Shown here in pieces: positions 44,330 to 52,766 of a stretch of DNA of 53,084 bases. The stretch spans positions 1-53,084 of the forward strand of contig JAUSBC010000063.1 of assembly GCA_030652215.1 (NCBI GenBank), given 5' to 3'. Position 1 is the first letter of the stretch, and every line of letters starts with the position of its first letter. Under the pieces are notes generated by a model. It worked only from the letters and a program-made list of their open reading frames with translations, was not told where the DNA came from and did no database searches. The translations under genes were made by a program, and so were the position numbers. Origin of the DNA: Sideroxyarcus sp. (GTDB taxonomy: Bacteria; Pseudomonadota; Gammaproteobacteria; Burkholderiales; Gallionellaceae).

Positions 44330-46372
44330 TTATTTTTCTGCGCGATTGAAAACTCCGTCCCAATCTGCGACTGGCGGGTTTTGCATGAAATACGCACAAC
44401 GCTCCATGTATATTCTACTGGGACTGTCGCCGGGCGCCACATCCAGTACCGCCTTGAACGCCGCCTGCGCGCCCGCCCAATCCCTTGTTCTGTACAGGGC
44501 CAATGCAGCCTCAAAACGATCTGCGGCGGCTGCGTCCAGCCGGGATAAACCCTCCAGCGGCTCATAGATTGTAACGGGTAATTGCTTGCCCACGACACGT
44601 ATCTTGTCCACCTCTCTATATCGGCAAAACTCGCGGGTTCTTTGATAAGTTTCTTCGCCCACCAGATAGGCCACGCCGTAGAATTTCGCTGTTCCCTCCA
44701 GGCGCGCCGCCTGATTAACCGTGTCGCCAATGACGGTATATTCCATTTTCTTGCCGGCAAGCCCCACATTCCCCGCCACCACTTCTCCTGACTGCAGGCC
44801 GCCGCGAATCGTGAACGGCTCCAGACCTTCGGCCAGCCATTTCGCACGCAGTTCGTTCATGCGCGCGTTGATGGCCTTGATGCATTCCATAGCCAGTCTG
44901 GCGTGATCGGGCTGCGCCAGCGGCGCTCCCCAATACGCCATGATGCCGTCGCCGATGAACTTGTCGATGGTGCCGTCGTGCTGTTCAATCACCTGCACCA
45001 TCGCGCCCAGATATTCGTTGAGCCGCGACACCACTTCCTGCGGCGGATGCGCTTCGCTGAACGTGGTGAAGCCCTTGATGTCGGTGAACAGCACCGTCAC
45101 CTCCTTGTTGTCGCCGCCTATCCTGGCGGCGTCGGGGTCTTTTTCCAGTCGTGCCACCAGCTTGGGCGACAGGTAACTGGAGAACATCGAACGCATTTCG
45201 CGCGCATCGCGTTCCAGCACGAGATAGCGGAAACCGCCGCCGACCAGCACGGCGGCAATCGCAGACATGATCGGGTAAATCATGTTGATCCAGTGCCCGG
45301 TACCGAACATGTAATACGTGAACCAGATATAGCCGGTCAGCAGCACGGCGGTTGCCGGGATCGCGCCGTATAGGCGCAGGTGCGTCGTCAGGAAGAAGGC
45401 CAGCGCGCCCATCAGCACAATGAACGCCATGTCGACCAGCGCTTCCATGCCTCCCTGGCGGATGTAGCGTTCGCTGATGATGTTGTCGGCGACGGTGGCG
45501 TGCAATTCGACCCCCGGCGTATTGCCGTGGAAAGGCGTGACGCGCATGTCGTAAATGCCCAAAGCCGTGGCGCCGACGAATAGTATTTTCCCTTTCAGCG
45601 CTTCGGCGGGCACGCGACCATGCATCACATCGGTGAAAGAGTAGCGCGGATAGACGCCGGGGCCGCCGACATAGTTGATCCACATCCGGTAATCCCCATC
45701 CACCGGCACACTACGCTCGCCCAGCGCGATATCGAAATCGCCCGGCGTAAACTCCTTGATGCCCAGCGACACCATCGCCGCGACCAGACCCAGCGAGGGA
45801 ATTTGCTTGCCGCCCTGCTCGACCAGCAGCGGATTGCGCCGGATTACGCCGTCATCGTCCGGCAATTGGTTGATATGTCCGATGCCCATCGCACCGCGTT
45901 CGATCTCCGGCAGACTGCGGGTGATGCTGGTCACCCGCCAGTCCTTGTCGAAATCGAAAGCCACCGCCAGCACCACGTTCCCCGCGCGTTTGGTCGCCGC
46001 TGCGAACAAGCGGTCGTTTGCCACATTCTCGCGTTCCGGGAAAAAGACGTCGAACATCACCGCTTTCGCCTTCGCTGCGGACAAACGGTCCAGCAGCAGC
46101 GCATAGCGATCCCGACTCCACGGAAAACGCCCCAGCTCCGCGATGCTCTTTTCGTCTATGGCGATGATGGCAATATCGGGACTGGGCGGGAGCGGCCCGC
46201 GCATATTCTTGAAGCGCAGGTCGTAAGTCTTGGCCTCGAAGGCCTCGAGGAATGAATTCTGGGTGTAGTAGAGGAATATGACGATGAAGATCGAGAGCGC
46301 CGCCAAGACAAACGAAAGCGCAGCAGTATTGTTGCGCGCCAGCATTCTTTTCCAAAACGGCATAGTAGCCAT
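44330..46372 (-). CDS. CHASE2-domain class III adenylate cyclase-like protein
   Basis: 680 residues. ATG 46372 (MATMPFWKRM) has GGGGAGG eight bases upstream; a longer frame lacks this. One N-terminal membrane segment, the periplasmic CHASE2 sensor (about 40-315), and about three membrane helices (320-395) lead to the class III catalytic domain (about 430-600). Metal Asp in LFTDIKGFT, adenine-type Lys in DKFIGDGIM, and the IGDTVNQAARLE segment with Asp, Asn and Arg are all present, so ATP is the likely substrate. A TPR-like C-terminus follows. Ends 69 bases before the NHL/transglutaminase gene, likely co-transcribed. Confidence 0.92.
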   Translation of the reverse strand: MATMPFWKRMLARNNTAALSFVLAALSIFIVIFLYYTQNSFLEAFEAKTYDLRFKNMRGPLPPSPDIAIIAIDEKSIAELGRFPWSRDRYALLLDRLSAAKAKAVMFDVFFPERENVANDRLFAAATKRAGNVVLAVAFDFDKDWRVTSITRSLPEIERGAMGIGHINQLPDDDGVIRRNPLLVEQGGKQIPSLGLVAAMVSLGIKEFTPGDFDIALGERSVPVDGDYRMWINYVGGPGVYPRYSFTDVMHGRVPAEALKGKILFVGATALGIYDMRVTPFHGNTPGVELHATVADNIISERYIRQGGMEALVDMAFIVLMGALAFFLTTHLRLYGAIPATAVLLTGYIWFTYYMFGTGHWINMIYPIMSAIAAVLVGGGFRYLVLERDAREMRSMFSSYLSPKLVARLEKDPDAARIGGDNKEVTVLFTDIKGFTTFSEAHPPQEVVSRLNEYLGAMVQVIEQHDGTIDKFIGDGIMAYWGAPLAQPDHARLAMECIKAINARMNELRAKWLAEGLEPFTIRGGLQSGEVVAGNVGLAGKKMEYTVIGDTVNQAARLEGTAKFYGVAYLVGEETYQRTREFCRYREVDKIRVVGKQLPVTIYEPLEGLSRLDAAAADRFEAALALYRTRDWAGAQAAFKAVLDVAPGDSPSRIYMERCAYFMQNPPVADWDGVFNRAEK

Positions 46373-46455
46373 GCTTGAAGCCTCCCCGTCGGCGAACTGA
46401 TGCCGCCTCCCTGCCATGATGCCATAGCCACTCTAATCGGGTGCTGGAAATGAAA

Positions 46456-46584
46456 AAGGCCGACCTGGAGCAGGTCCGCCTTATTGAAAATCAATCAACC
46501 GAACACCTGGTTGATTTTGCGTGCTACCGCACGCGAAATGAAGAATTGTAGAAAAAGAAAAAGGCCTGCATCTAAGCAAGCCTT
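46456..46584 (-). terminator. Three tandem hairpins downstream of tRNA-Phe
   Basis: In order from the tRNA on the minus strand: an AAGGC-TGC/GCA-GCCTT stem (46561-46584) followed by T-rich sequence; AATCAACC/GGTTGATT (46493-46516); and AAGGC-GACCT/AGGTC-GCCTT (46456-46482) followed by five T. They should isolate the tRNA from the cyclase gene. Confidence 0.7.
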
Positions 46585-46591
46585 TTGTTAT

Positions 46592-46667
46592 TGGTGGCCC
46601 GGGGCGGAATCGAACCACCGACACAAGGATTTTCAATCCTCTGCTCTACCGACTGAGCTACCAGGCC
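46592..46667 (-). tRNA. tRNA-Phe (anticodon GAA)
   Basis: 76 bases including an encoded CCA. Acceptor arms GGCCTGG/CCGGGCC pair with one wobble. The D-arm has AGCTCAG, the anticodon loop is TTGAAAA (GAA), and the T-arm has GGTTCGATTCC. Read on the minus strand. Confidence 0.97.
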
Positions 46668-46961
46668 ATTTTTGCGCCCTTCCCTGACGGGTTGGGTAAA
46701 ACGAAGGCGCGCATTGTAGCGGCAAGCCGCATTGCGGGCAATATAAAAAACTAACGCTGCTTTGGGCGGGGTTGGTCAAGTACAACCAGAGATCAGCAGC
46801 GGGAAGTCGAAGAATATGTCTTGTCGGCGACTTTCTGAACGCAGCGCAATATCTATAACACTGTACGCGCACAGGTTGTCTGACCCGCACTGATGTGCGA
46901 CATTGCGGGCATGGTGGTGCGTTAGCAGCCACTTCCAATGAATAGAGAGCAGGAATCCGAT
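46668..46961. other. Intergenic region between tRNA-Phe and the DUF2141 gene
   Basis: No gene seen. It must hold the leftward tRNA promoter (a TTGACC on the minus strand about 110 bases upstream is one candidate) and the rightward promoter of the DUF2141 gene. Confidence 0.35.
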
Positions 46962-47387
46962 ATGAAGCTTCATCATTTATGGTTCGCACTGATCGGCCTT
47001 TTCAGCCTGCCGGCGTGGGCGGCTGACGACGCGTTGGTGGTGACGCTCGCCGGCGTGCAACACGCCAAGGGACAGATGCGCGTGAGCCTTTACTCCGACC
47101 CAATGACTTTCCGCAAGGAAGACAAGGCGCAGGCAATCCAGGCGGTAGTGCCGGTGGTCGGCGAAACCGTGGTGCGCTTCGACAAGCTGATGCCCGGCCG
47201 CTACGCGATCATGGCGTACCACGACGAGGACGGCAACGGCGCGCTGAACCGCCGCTTCGGGATGTTCCCGACGGAAGGTTTTGGTTTGTCGAACAACCCC
47301 GACGTCATGGGACCGCCGAAGTTCGAGGATTCCGCCTTCGATGTGCCCGCCCGGGACGGACAGGTGCGCATCAAGATCGCATACTGA
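46962..47387 (+). CDS. Exported DUF2141 protein
   Basis: 141 residues. ATG 46962 (MKLHHLWFALIG) gives a normal signal peptide ending LPAWAAD; an in-frame ATG at 46938 adds eight residues. The body fits DUF2141: LVVTLAGVQHAKGQMRVSLY, MPGRYAIMAYHDEDGNGALNRR and GFGLSNNP. The family is a small periplasmic or surface beta-sandwich of unknown role. Convergent with the 2H-phosphoesterase-like gene. Confidence 0.9.
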   Translation: MKLHHLWFALIGLFSLPAWAADDALVVTLAGVQHAKGQMRVSLYSDPMTFRKEDKAQAIQAVVPVVGETVVRFDKLMPGRYAIMAYHDEDGNGALNRRFGMFPTEGFGLSNNPDVMGPPKFEDSAFDVPARDGQVRIKIAY

Positions 47388-47419
47388 CCAGGCATCGCGA
47401 TACACCAACAGGACGGCGG

Positions 47420-48289
47420 CTATTTCAGCCGAGCGACCTGCCTGCCGTTCGCGACGTCCCAGGCCACGCCGTTCTCCAGACTGATGCGGTAGTACTCGCG
47501 CAGGACGTTGCCCAAGAAGCCGATCTCGACGATGGCGACTTCCTTGAAGCGAGTATCGATCCCTTGCGGGAACTTCCTGTTCATCTCGTCCGCGATTTCC
47601 TTCATCGCCGCCTGCAAGCGCGCGTCGTAGGGCGTCATGCTGTACATGAGCGTGGCGTGCGGATTGTGGGAAGCAGTCTCCTTGCCGTCCTTGAGCACAT
47701 TGACGCCGCTCACACCGACCGTTCGCGTCAGCTCCCTGGCCGCATCGTCCATCTTCGCGTACACCGGCCCGGTGCAGCGCGGCAGCGGACCGTCGCGCAG
47801 CGGCGTCAATGCCGCAGTCGCGACCGTGTTGTAGGACATCATTTCCGCATAGCCCGGGCCGCGCTTGACCACGCCGAGGTCGAACCACCAGGGCGCGCCA
47901 GCTCCCTGCGCCGCCTCGGTATTGGAGTAGCCTTTCAGCGTCAGATCAATGACCGCCGGTACCTTGGGCAGGGCTTTGAGCATCTTCATCGGCGTCATCG
48001 GGTCGGCGCTGTGGATGTGCACCACCGTCACGTGCGGCAAATTGAAGGTGCGCACCTCATTCTCCAGGCCCAGCTTCACCAGCCGCGCGCGCAGGCGCGG
48101 CAGTACCGTGCGCTCCAACTGCGCCGTGACCTCGGTCGGCAGCCGGTACACCAGCCCGTAACTGGCCTTGTGCTCACGGAATTCCGCGCGCCCCAGCGCG
48201 CTGTTGTCCACCGCCATCACCCCCGGCACGGCGACCGCGACACCCAGCCCAAGCACCCCTGCGACTACGATTCTGCGTAACGGCTTCAT
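47420..48289 (-). CDS. Exported 2H-phosphoesterase-like protein
   Basis: 289 residues. ATG 48289 (MKPLRRIVVAG) has GGGAGA upstream and gives a signal peptide ending VPGVMAVD. Two H-x-T motifs, LPHVTVVHI (near 92) and NPHATLMYS (near 211), are spaced as in the 2H phosphoesterase superfamily (2'-5' RNA ligase, cyclic phosphodiesterases). Export of such an enzyme is unusual. Possible substrates are extracellular RNA ends, cyclic phosphates or nucleotide signals; none is indicated by the sequence. Confidence 0.75.
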   Translation of the reverse strand: MKPLRRIVVAGVLGLGVAVAVPGVMAVDNSALGRAEFREHKASYGLVYRLPTEVTAQLERTVLPRLRARLVKLGLENEVRTFNLPHVTVVHIHSADPMTPMKMLKALPKVPAVIDLTLKGYSNTEAAQGAGAPWWFDLGVVKRGPGYAEMMSYNTVATAALTPLRDGPLPRCTGPVYAKMDDAARELTRTVGVSGVNVLKDGKETASHNPHATLMYSMTPYDARLQAAMKEIADEMNRKFPQGIDTRFKEVAIVEIGFLGNVLREYYRISLENGVAWDVANGRQVARLK

Positions 48290-48380
48290 GTTTGATTCTC
48301 CCGTGATGTTTGAAAGGACAGGAAGTCCAAGCGCCAAAGTCAAAACATACTCGTTTAGCGAACTCTCCGTTATAAAAACA

Positions 48381-48399
48381 AACCCCGCAGAGCGGGGTT
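48381..48399 (-). terminator. Terminator beyond the groEL remnant
   Basis: AACCCCGC (48381-48388) pairs perfectly with GCGGGGTT (48392-48399) over three bases; on the minus strand TGTTTTTATAA follows. A second weaker stem lies at about 48422-48458. Confidence 0.8.
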
Positions 48400-48445
48400 G
48401 TTGCCGATTTATCGGCTTTACAACCCCGGCCTGCCCCTTGCGGGT

Positions 48446-48471
48446 ACGAGGCGGGGTTTGTCAGGTGCTAC
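48446..48471. repeat. 26-bp direct repeat, left copy
   Basis: Begins ACGAGGCGGGG and ends TCAGGTGCTAC; identical to 52605-52630. It lies just after the groEL remnant stop (minus-strand sense) and includes one side of a terminator stem. Confidence 0.85.
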
Positions 48472-48489
48472 TGAGTGCCTTGGAGGCAA

Positions 48490-48669
48490 TTACATCATGC
48501 CGCCCATATCCCCGCCGCCCATACCGCCGGCCGGCTTGTCTTCAGGCAATTCGGCAACCATGCAGGCGGTCGTCAGCATCAGACCGGCGATGGAAGCCGC
48601 GTTTTGCAAGGCAACGCGCGTTACCTTGGTCGGATCGACCACGCCCATGACCAGCATGTCGCCATACTC
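48490..48669 (-). pseudogene. groL: 3' remnant of groEL (last 59 codons)
   Basis: The minus strand encodes [30 protein letters not shown] and the GGM-rich tail ending MGGMM and TAA at 48492-48490. This is the C-terminus of the GroEL chaperonin. Upstream of the EYGD codons the reading no longer resembles GroEL, so about 480 codons are missing. TTACMVAE departs from the usual TTEAMVAE. No start or promoter is associated. Either a recombination scar or a partial duplication of a complete copy elsewhere. Confidence 0.9.
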
Positions 48670-48756
48670 GACAGCGGCTTGCTGCCCGCTGCCGTCGCGC
48701 GTGCCGCACCGGTCAAGAGCGTCTGCGCCGCATGAGGTACGCCACCCGGCTGTGCC

Positions 48757-50850
48757 TCAGTGGCCGGCGCCGGCCCGCTGGGGATGCGCGCCTTGGCGGG
48801 CCAGGAGCGCCTCGGCATCCTGGGCGGTCATGGGGCGGCCGTACAGGTAGCCTTGCGCCTTGGCGCAGCCGGCGCGCTGGAGGAAATCGGCCTGCTCCTG
48901 CCGCTCGACGCCTTCGGCCAACACGTCCAGGCTGAGGCCATGCGCCATGGCGATGATGGCTTTGACGATCTCGGCGTCGTCGGTACCGCCGGGAATGCTG
49001 CGCACGAAGGACTGGTCGATCTTGAGCTTGTTGATGGGCAGGTGCTTCAGGTAGGCCAGCGAGGAATAGCCGGTGCCGAAGTCGTCGATGGCGATCTCGA
49101 TGCCCATCGCACCGATCTCGTTCAGCAAGGCGGCGGTCTCGTCCTGGTTGCGCATGATCAGGCCTTCGGTGACCTCCAACTCCAGCCATTCCGGCCGGCA
49201 GCCCGTTTCCGCGATGACGCGCCTGACGGCAGCCAGGGTCTGGCCCTGCGTAATCTGCTTGCCGGCGAGGTTGACGGCCATTCGGCCCGGCGCGAAGCCG
49301 CGACCGTACCAGTCGGCCATCTGGCGCGCTGCGGTCTCCAGCACCCAGTCGCCGATCTGGATAATGAGACCGGTCTCTTCCGCGATGGGGATGAAGCTGG
49401 CCGGCGAGACGAGGCCGAAGTCCTTGTGTCGCCAGCGGATCAGCGCCTCGAAGCCGAGCAGCGCGCCGTCGGCCATGTTCACCTGCGGCTGGTAGAAGAG
49501 TTCGAATTCGTTGAGTTCGAGCGCCTTGCGCAGGTTGGTCTCCAGCTTCATCCGCTCGTAGGCCGAGCGCGTCATCTCGCTGGTGTAGAACTGGTAGTTG
49601 TTCTTGCCCTCGTCCTTGGCCTTGTACATCGCCGAATCGGCATTGCGCAGCAGGACTTCGGCGTTCTTGGCGTCGTCTGGAAACACGCTGATGCCGATGC
49701 TGCAGGTCAGGTAAAGCTCCTGCCGCCCGACGCGGAGCGGCTCGGCCATGCGGGCGATGAGGCTGGCGGCCGTCTGCTCGACGGCCTCGCGCGATTCCGG
49801 TGCCTCGATGAGCACGGTGAACTCGTCACCGCCCAGCCGCGCGAAAACTTCCTCGCGGTCGGCGTCACGGCGGAAGCGCCGGGAAAGCGACTTCAGCACT
49901 TCGTCGCCAACCGTGTGCCCCAGGGAATCGTTGATTTCCTTGAAGCGGTCGAGGTCGATGAACAGGAGCGCCAGCTGCTGCTTGCTCCGCCGGGCGCTCT
50001 TGACCGCCATGCGCAAGTGTTCGAGGAACATCAGCCGGTTCGGTAGCCCGGTCAGGACATCATGGTGCGCCAGGTGGTCGAGCGTGTCGCGCTGCACCTC
50101 AAGGTTCTGCTGGCGGACTTCGATCTCGGCCAGCGCTTCCGAGAGATTACCCTGGATGCGCAGCAGTTCGCGCTCGGCGCGGCCGGTGAGCCGGAAGATC
50201 ACCACTGCGAAGGCGCACAGCCCCAGCAGGGCGATGCTGGCGACGCTGAACAACAACAGCTTGAGACGCGACAACTGGCGGGCGCCTTCGTTCTGCATGC
50301 GGCGGTTCAGGGTTTGCAGGTCGTCGAGCAGGAAACTTTGGCGCTGCTGAAGGAAGTCGATGGCGTTGACCAGCGTGCGCACAGCGACGTAGTACTCGCC
50401 GCTCTCGTTGGAATTGAGTCCCTCGCCCAAGCGGCGCAGCAGGGACTTCTCCATCAGGTTGCTATCGCTGAACAGCGGGTTGTCCAGTTGCCGGCGGATG
50501 TCGGCAGTTTCGGTGCCGATGGTGGCCCACGATTGCCCGATTTCCCCCGCCTCTACGGGTGCCACCTCGGTCAGCCGCGCGAGGTCGTTGCCGAATTCAT
50601 CCACCGCGCCCGCCCAGGCCGTCTTCTGCTTGACCAGTTCCGCGGTGGTCAGCAACCGCTCGGTCTGGTATTTCAGGGCGAGGATCGAATCGTAGGCATC
50701 TTCCACCACCCGCTGCTTCTCGACCACAGTGCCGTAGCTGAACAACAGATAGGCGACCAGCGCTCCGACCGCGAGCGCGCCGGAGATGAGCACGGCGAAC
50801 CCGTAGATCGAGATGTTGCGGATGCTGGGCTGGCGGTTGGGCACGAGCAT
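48757..50850 (-). CDS. Membrane GGDEF-EAL protein with periplasmic sensor domain
   Basis: 697 residues. ATG 50850 (MLVPNRQPS) lies eight bases after the solute-binding gene; longer frames run into that gene. A membrane segment (about 12-36), a periplasmic helical domain (about 37-225), a second membrane segment (226-249) and a coiled linker precede GGDEF (about 285-440) and EAL (about 455-690). RLGGDEF is intact, without an RxxD five residues before it (DREE instead). EAL residues are intact: [28 protein letters not shown] and AEGVE. The layout is like MbaA of Vibrio, which is controlled by a binding protein. Confidence 0.93.
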   Translation of the reverse strand: MLVPNRQPSIRNISIYGFAVLISGALAVGALVAYLLFSYGTVVEKQRVVEDAYDSILALKYQTERLLTTAELVKQKTAWAGAVDEFGNDLARLTEVAPVEAGEIGQSWATIGTETADIRRQLDNPLFSDSNLMEKSLLRRLGEGLNSNESGEYYVAVRTLVNAIDFLQQRQSFLLDDLQTLNRRMQNEGARQLSRLKLLLFSVASIALLGLCAFAVVIFRLTGRAERELLRIQGNLSEALAEIEVRQQNLEVQRDTLDHLAHHDVLTGLPNRLMFLEHLRMAVKSARRSKQQLALLFIDLDRFKEINDSLGHTVGDEVLKSLSRRFRRDADREEVFARLGGDEFTVLIEAPESREAVEQTAASLIARMAEPLRVGRQELYLTCSIGISVFPDDAKNAEVLLRNADSAMYKAKDEGKNNYQFYTSEMTRSAYERMKLETNLRKALELNEFELFYQPQVNMADGALLGFEALIRWRHKDFGLVSPASFIPIAEETGLIIQIGDWVLETAARQMADWYGRGFAPGRMAVNLAGKQITQGQTLAAVRRVIAETGCRPEWLELEVTEGLIMRNQDETAALLNEIGAMGIEIAIDDFGTGYSSLAYLKHLPINKLKIDQSFVRSIPGGTDDAEIVKAIIAMAHGLSLDVLAEGVERQEQADFLQRAGCAKAQGYLYGRPMTAQDAEALLARQGAHPQRAGAGH

Positions 50851-50858
50851 GTCTGGTG

Positions 50859-52343
50859 TCAATGATCGATGTTGAGGGAGGCTCGATAGTAAGCGACCTG
50901 CTTGTCGCGACCGAGCCGGTCGGTGATTTTCTCCCATTCGGCGGCGGCTTGGACCAAGGCCTGTTTGGCGCTCAGTTCGCGCGTCACCGCCTTGTAGGCG
51001 ATGGCGTCGAAGGCCTGGTAGTACTCGCCGGCACCGGGGATCGTGATGTCGTAGACGACATTCGGATTCGACAGCGACCGGGTGATCGCCTCCAGGTAAG
51101 CGCGCGCCGATTCGGTGGCGAAGCCGGACTGGTTCCAAGCGGCCGGGTCGGCGAAGTGAGAGCGCCGCGACGGATTCACCGCCGTGCCGCTCATGGCCGT
51201 CAGCTTCCGGGTCAGTTCCTTCGAGGTCATGTGGGCGGCGAACTCGAAGGCCAGTTCCTTGTGTTTGGACGCGCGGCTGACGAAAAAGGTCCAGTTTCCG
51301 CTGATCGACGACACCTGGTTCGGCCGTCTGTCCCAGCGTCCCGCGCGGGCGTCAAACACCTCTGCGCTGCCGGGCAACTGGGCGTAGCCAATGACATCCT
51401 TGACCACGGACACCGGCGAAGCCACCGCATGCACGCCCATGTCGGCCCAGTCGATGGCCATGGCTGCCCTGCCGGAAACGAAGGCGTTGCGCACGTCGTG
51501 GCCGGCGAAGTTGGCCATGCCGGGCGGGCCGAATTTCATCGTGTCCACCCAGGTTTGCAGTGCGCGCACGAAGCCCGGGTTGTCGATGCGCGGCTTCAGG
51601 GTCTCGGGGTCGAAGTAGTAGGCGGGGTCGTCCGGATGCTTGGCGAAAGCCGCCGCCTGGGCGAAGAACTGGAGCGCCGAAATGTCGCCCTTGATCCGGC
51701 TGCCGGCGATGCCGTAGTCGGGCTTGCCGTCGCCGTTCCAGTCCCAGCCGGTAAAGAACTCGGCAATATCGCGGTATTCCTGCCAGGTCGCGGGCGGCGC
51801 CAGATCGTAGCCGTAGCGCTTCCTGAATCGGGACTGATATTCCGGGTTGGCGAACAGATCCTTGCGGTAGTAGAGGTTGATGCAGTCGCCGTCGTAGGGC
51901 AGGCCGTAAGCCACCTTGTTCCAGGACAGCACCGTATTGCGATAGATGGGCAGCACATCGTCCCAGTCGATCTTGCGCTTGACCGCTTCCGGCACCGGCT
52001 CGATGTGGTTTCCGCCGAGCAGCGTGCCGCTCCACATGGAAATCGCCACATAAATGTCGAAGTTGGTGTCCGGGGATTTCAGCGACTGGTCGATCTTCTC
52101 GATGGTCTCGTTCCAGCCCGGCGTCAGCACCCGCACCTTGGCGCCGGTGCGCGCCTCGAAGGCATCAACCTCGTCCAGTATTGGCCCGCGGATCAGCCGG
52201 GCGTCGAGCTTGGGCACGATGACGTAGATCGACTGGCCCTCGAACGACCGGGCCTTCGGTCCGGTCGGCGCGTCGGTTTCCGGGCTGCAGCCGGACATCA
52301 GAAACACGGCCGAAGCGGCCAGCGCTAACCCTATACGTTTCAC
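50859..52343 (-). CDS. Extracellular solute-binding lipoprotein (family 1-like) next to GGDEF-EAL gene
   Basis: 494 residues. The start is GTG 52343 (VKRIGLAL) with GGAGG seven bases upstream; the longer frame from 52403 lacks a site. Lipobox MSGC (Cys19). Body as in sugar-type solute-binding proteins: YVIVPKLDARL, FEARTGAKVRVLTPGW, DIYVAISMW, YGLPYDGDCINLYYRKDLF, TWQEYRDIAEF and SGRAAMAIDWADMG. No permease or ATPase genes are present. Its stop is eight bases before the GGDEF-EAL start, so it probably presents a ligand to that sensor rather than importing it. Confidence 0.9.
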   Translation of the reverse strand: MKRIGLALAASAVFLMSGCSPETDAPTGPKARSFEGQSIYVIVPKLDARLIRGPILDEVDAFEARTGAKVRVLTPGWNETIEKIDQSLKSPDTNFDIYVAISMWSGTLLGGNHIEPVPEAVKRKIDWDDVLPIYRNTVLSWNKVAYGLPYDGDCINLYYRKDLFANPEYQSRFRKRYGYDLAPPATWQEYRDIAEFFTGWDWNGDGKPDYGIAGSRIKGDISALQFFAQAAAFAKHPDDPAYYFDPETLKPRIDNPGFVRALQTWVDTMKFGPPGMANFAGHDVRNAFVSGRAAMAIDWADMGVHAVASPVSVVKDVIGYAQLPGSAEVFDARAGRWDRRPNQVSSISGNWTFFVSRASKHKELAFEFAAHMTSKELTRKLTAMSGTAVNPSRRSHFADPAAWNQSGFATESARAYLEAITRSLSNPNVVYDITIPGAGEYYQAFDAIAYKAVTRELSAKQALVQAAAEWEKITDRLGRDKQVAYYRASLNIDH

Positions 52344-52595
52344 AATGGAATCCTCCCGGTCAAGCTTGGTGGTCGGCCGCAAACACCCGCGCGGACGTGC
52401 CATTTGCCATGGCCATTGATTTTAGTCCTTATGGGCCATAAAAAGGATAGGAATTCCTCCTTCGACCTGCCTTTAGTCCTGAGCTTGTCGAAGGGTCAAG
52501 ACAGGCCAAGCCCTCTGGTGGAACTACCAAGCAATCGACTAAGCCAGCAAGCTGGCAAGTCGCTGCTTGTCCCAGAGGGAGAGGGGTAAAAAAAC
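52344..52595. other. Non-coding stretch upstream of the solute-binding gene, with a palindrome
   Basis: No credible gene. CCTTCGAC (52459-52466) and GTCGAAGG (52487-52494) form an inverted repeat with CCTGAGCTTGTCGAAGG in its right half, the look of a dispersed intergenic repeat. The promoter of the solute-binding/GGDEF-EAL pair must lie here. Confidence 0.5.
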
Positions 52596-52618
52596 AAACC
52601 CCGCACGAGGCGGGGTTT
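52596..52618 (-). terminator. Terminator downstream of nadK
   Basis: AAACCCCGC (52596-52604) pairs with GCGGGGTTT (52610-52618); on the minus strand GTTTTTTT follows. It includes part of the right copy of the 26-bp direct repeat. Confidence 0.85.
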
Positions 52619-52630
52619 GTCAGGTGCTAC
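52605..52630. repeat. 26-bp direct repeat, right copy
   Basis: Identical to 48446-48471. Together the copies bound about 4.1 kb that holds the groEL remnant and the solute-binding/GGDEF-EAL pair. Confidence 0.85.
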
Positions 52631-52766
52631 AAGCAGCCTGAACCGTAGCGAGCGGTTTGAGTGCAAGGCGCACGGAGCACAGAAACCGGAATGTACTCAA
52701 AGTACATGAGGATTGCGGGCACCGCCTAACCCCGAGATGGCAAGCGCAGTAGGATTATTCACAAGC
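52631..52766. repeat. Repeat-like intergenic sequence with ATGTACT palindrome
   Basis: ATGTACT-CAA-AGTACAT (52691-52707) is a perfect palindrome inside a stretch that also has AGTGCAAGGCGCACGG. It has the look of dispersed betaproteobacterial intergenic repeats. No gene. Confidence 0.45.

Noticed and set aside
46484..46687. Short frame across tRNA-Phe
   Set aside because: It covers the tRNA and its terminators; the tRNA explains the sequence.
48760..50046. 428-codon frame opposite the second GGDEF-EAL gene
   Set aside because: The opposite strand carries intact GGDEF and EAL motifs; this is a shadow.
50856..52328. 490-codon frame opposite the solute-binding gene
   Set aside because: The minus strand has a clear lipobox and family motifs; the plus-strand product has none.
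52404..52589. 61-codon frame before the solute-binding gene
   Set aside because: No ribosome site, overlaps an intergenic palindrome and shows no domain.
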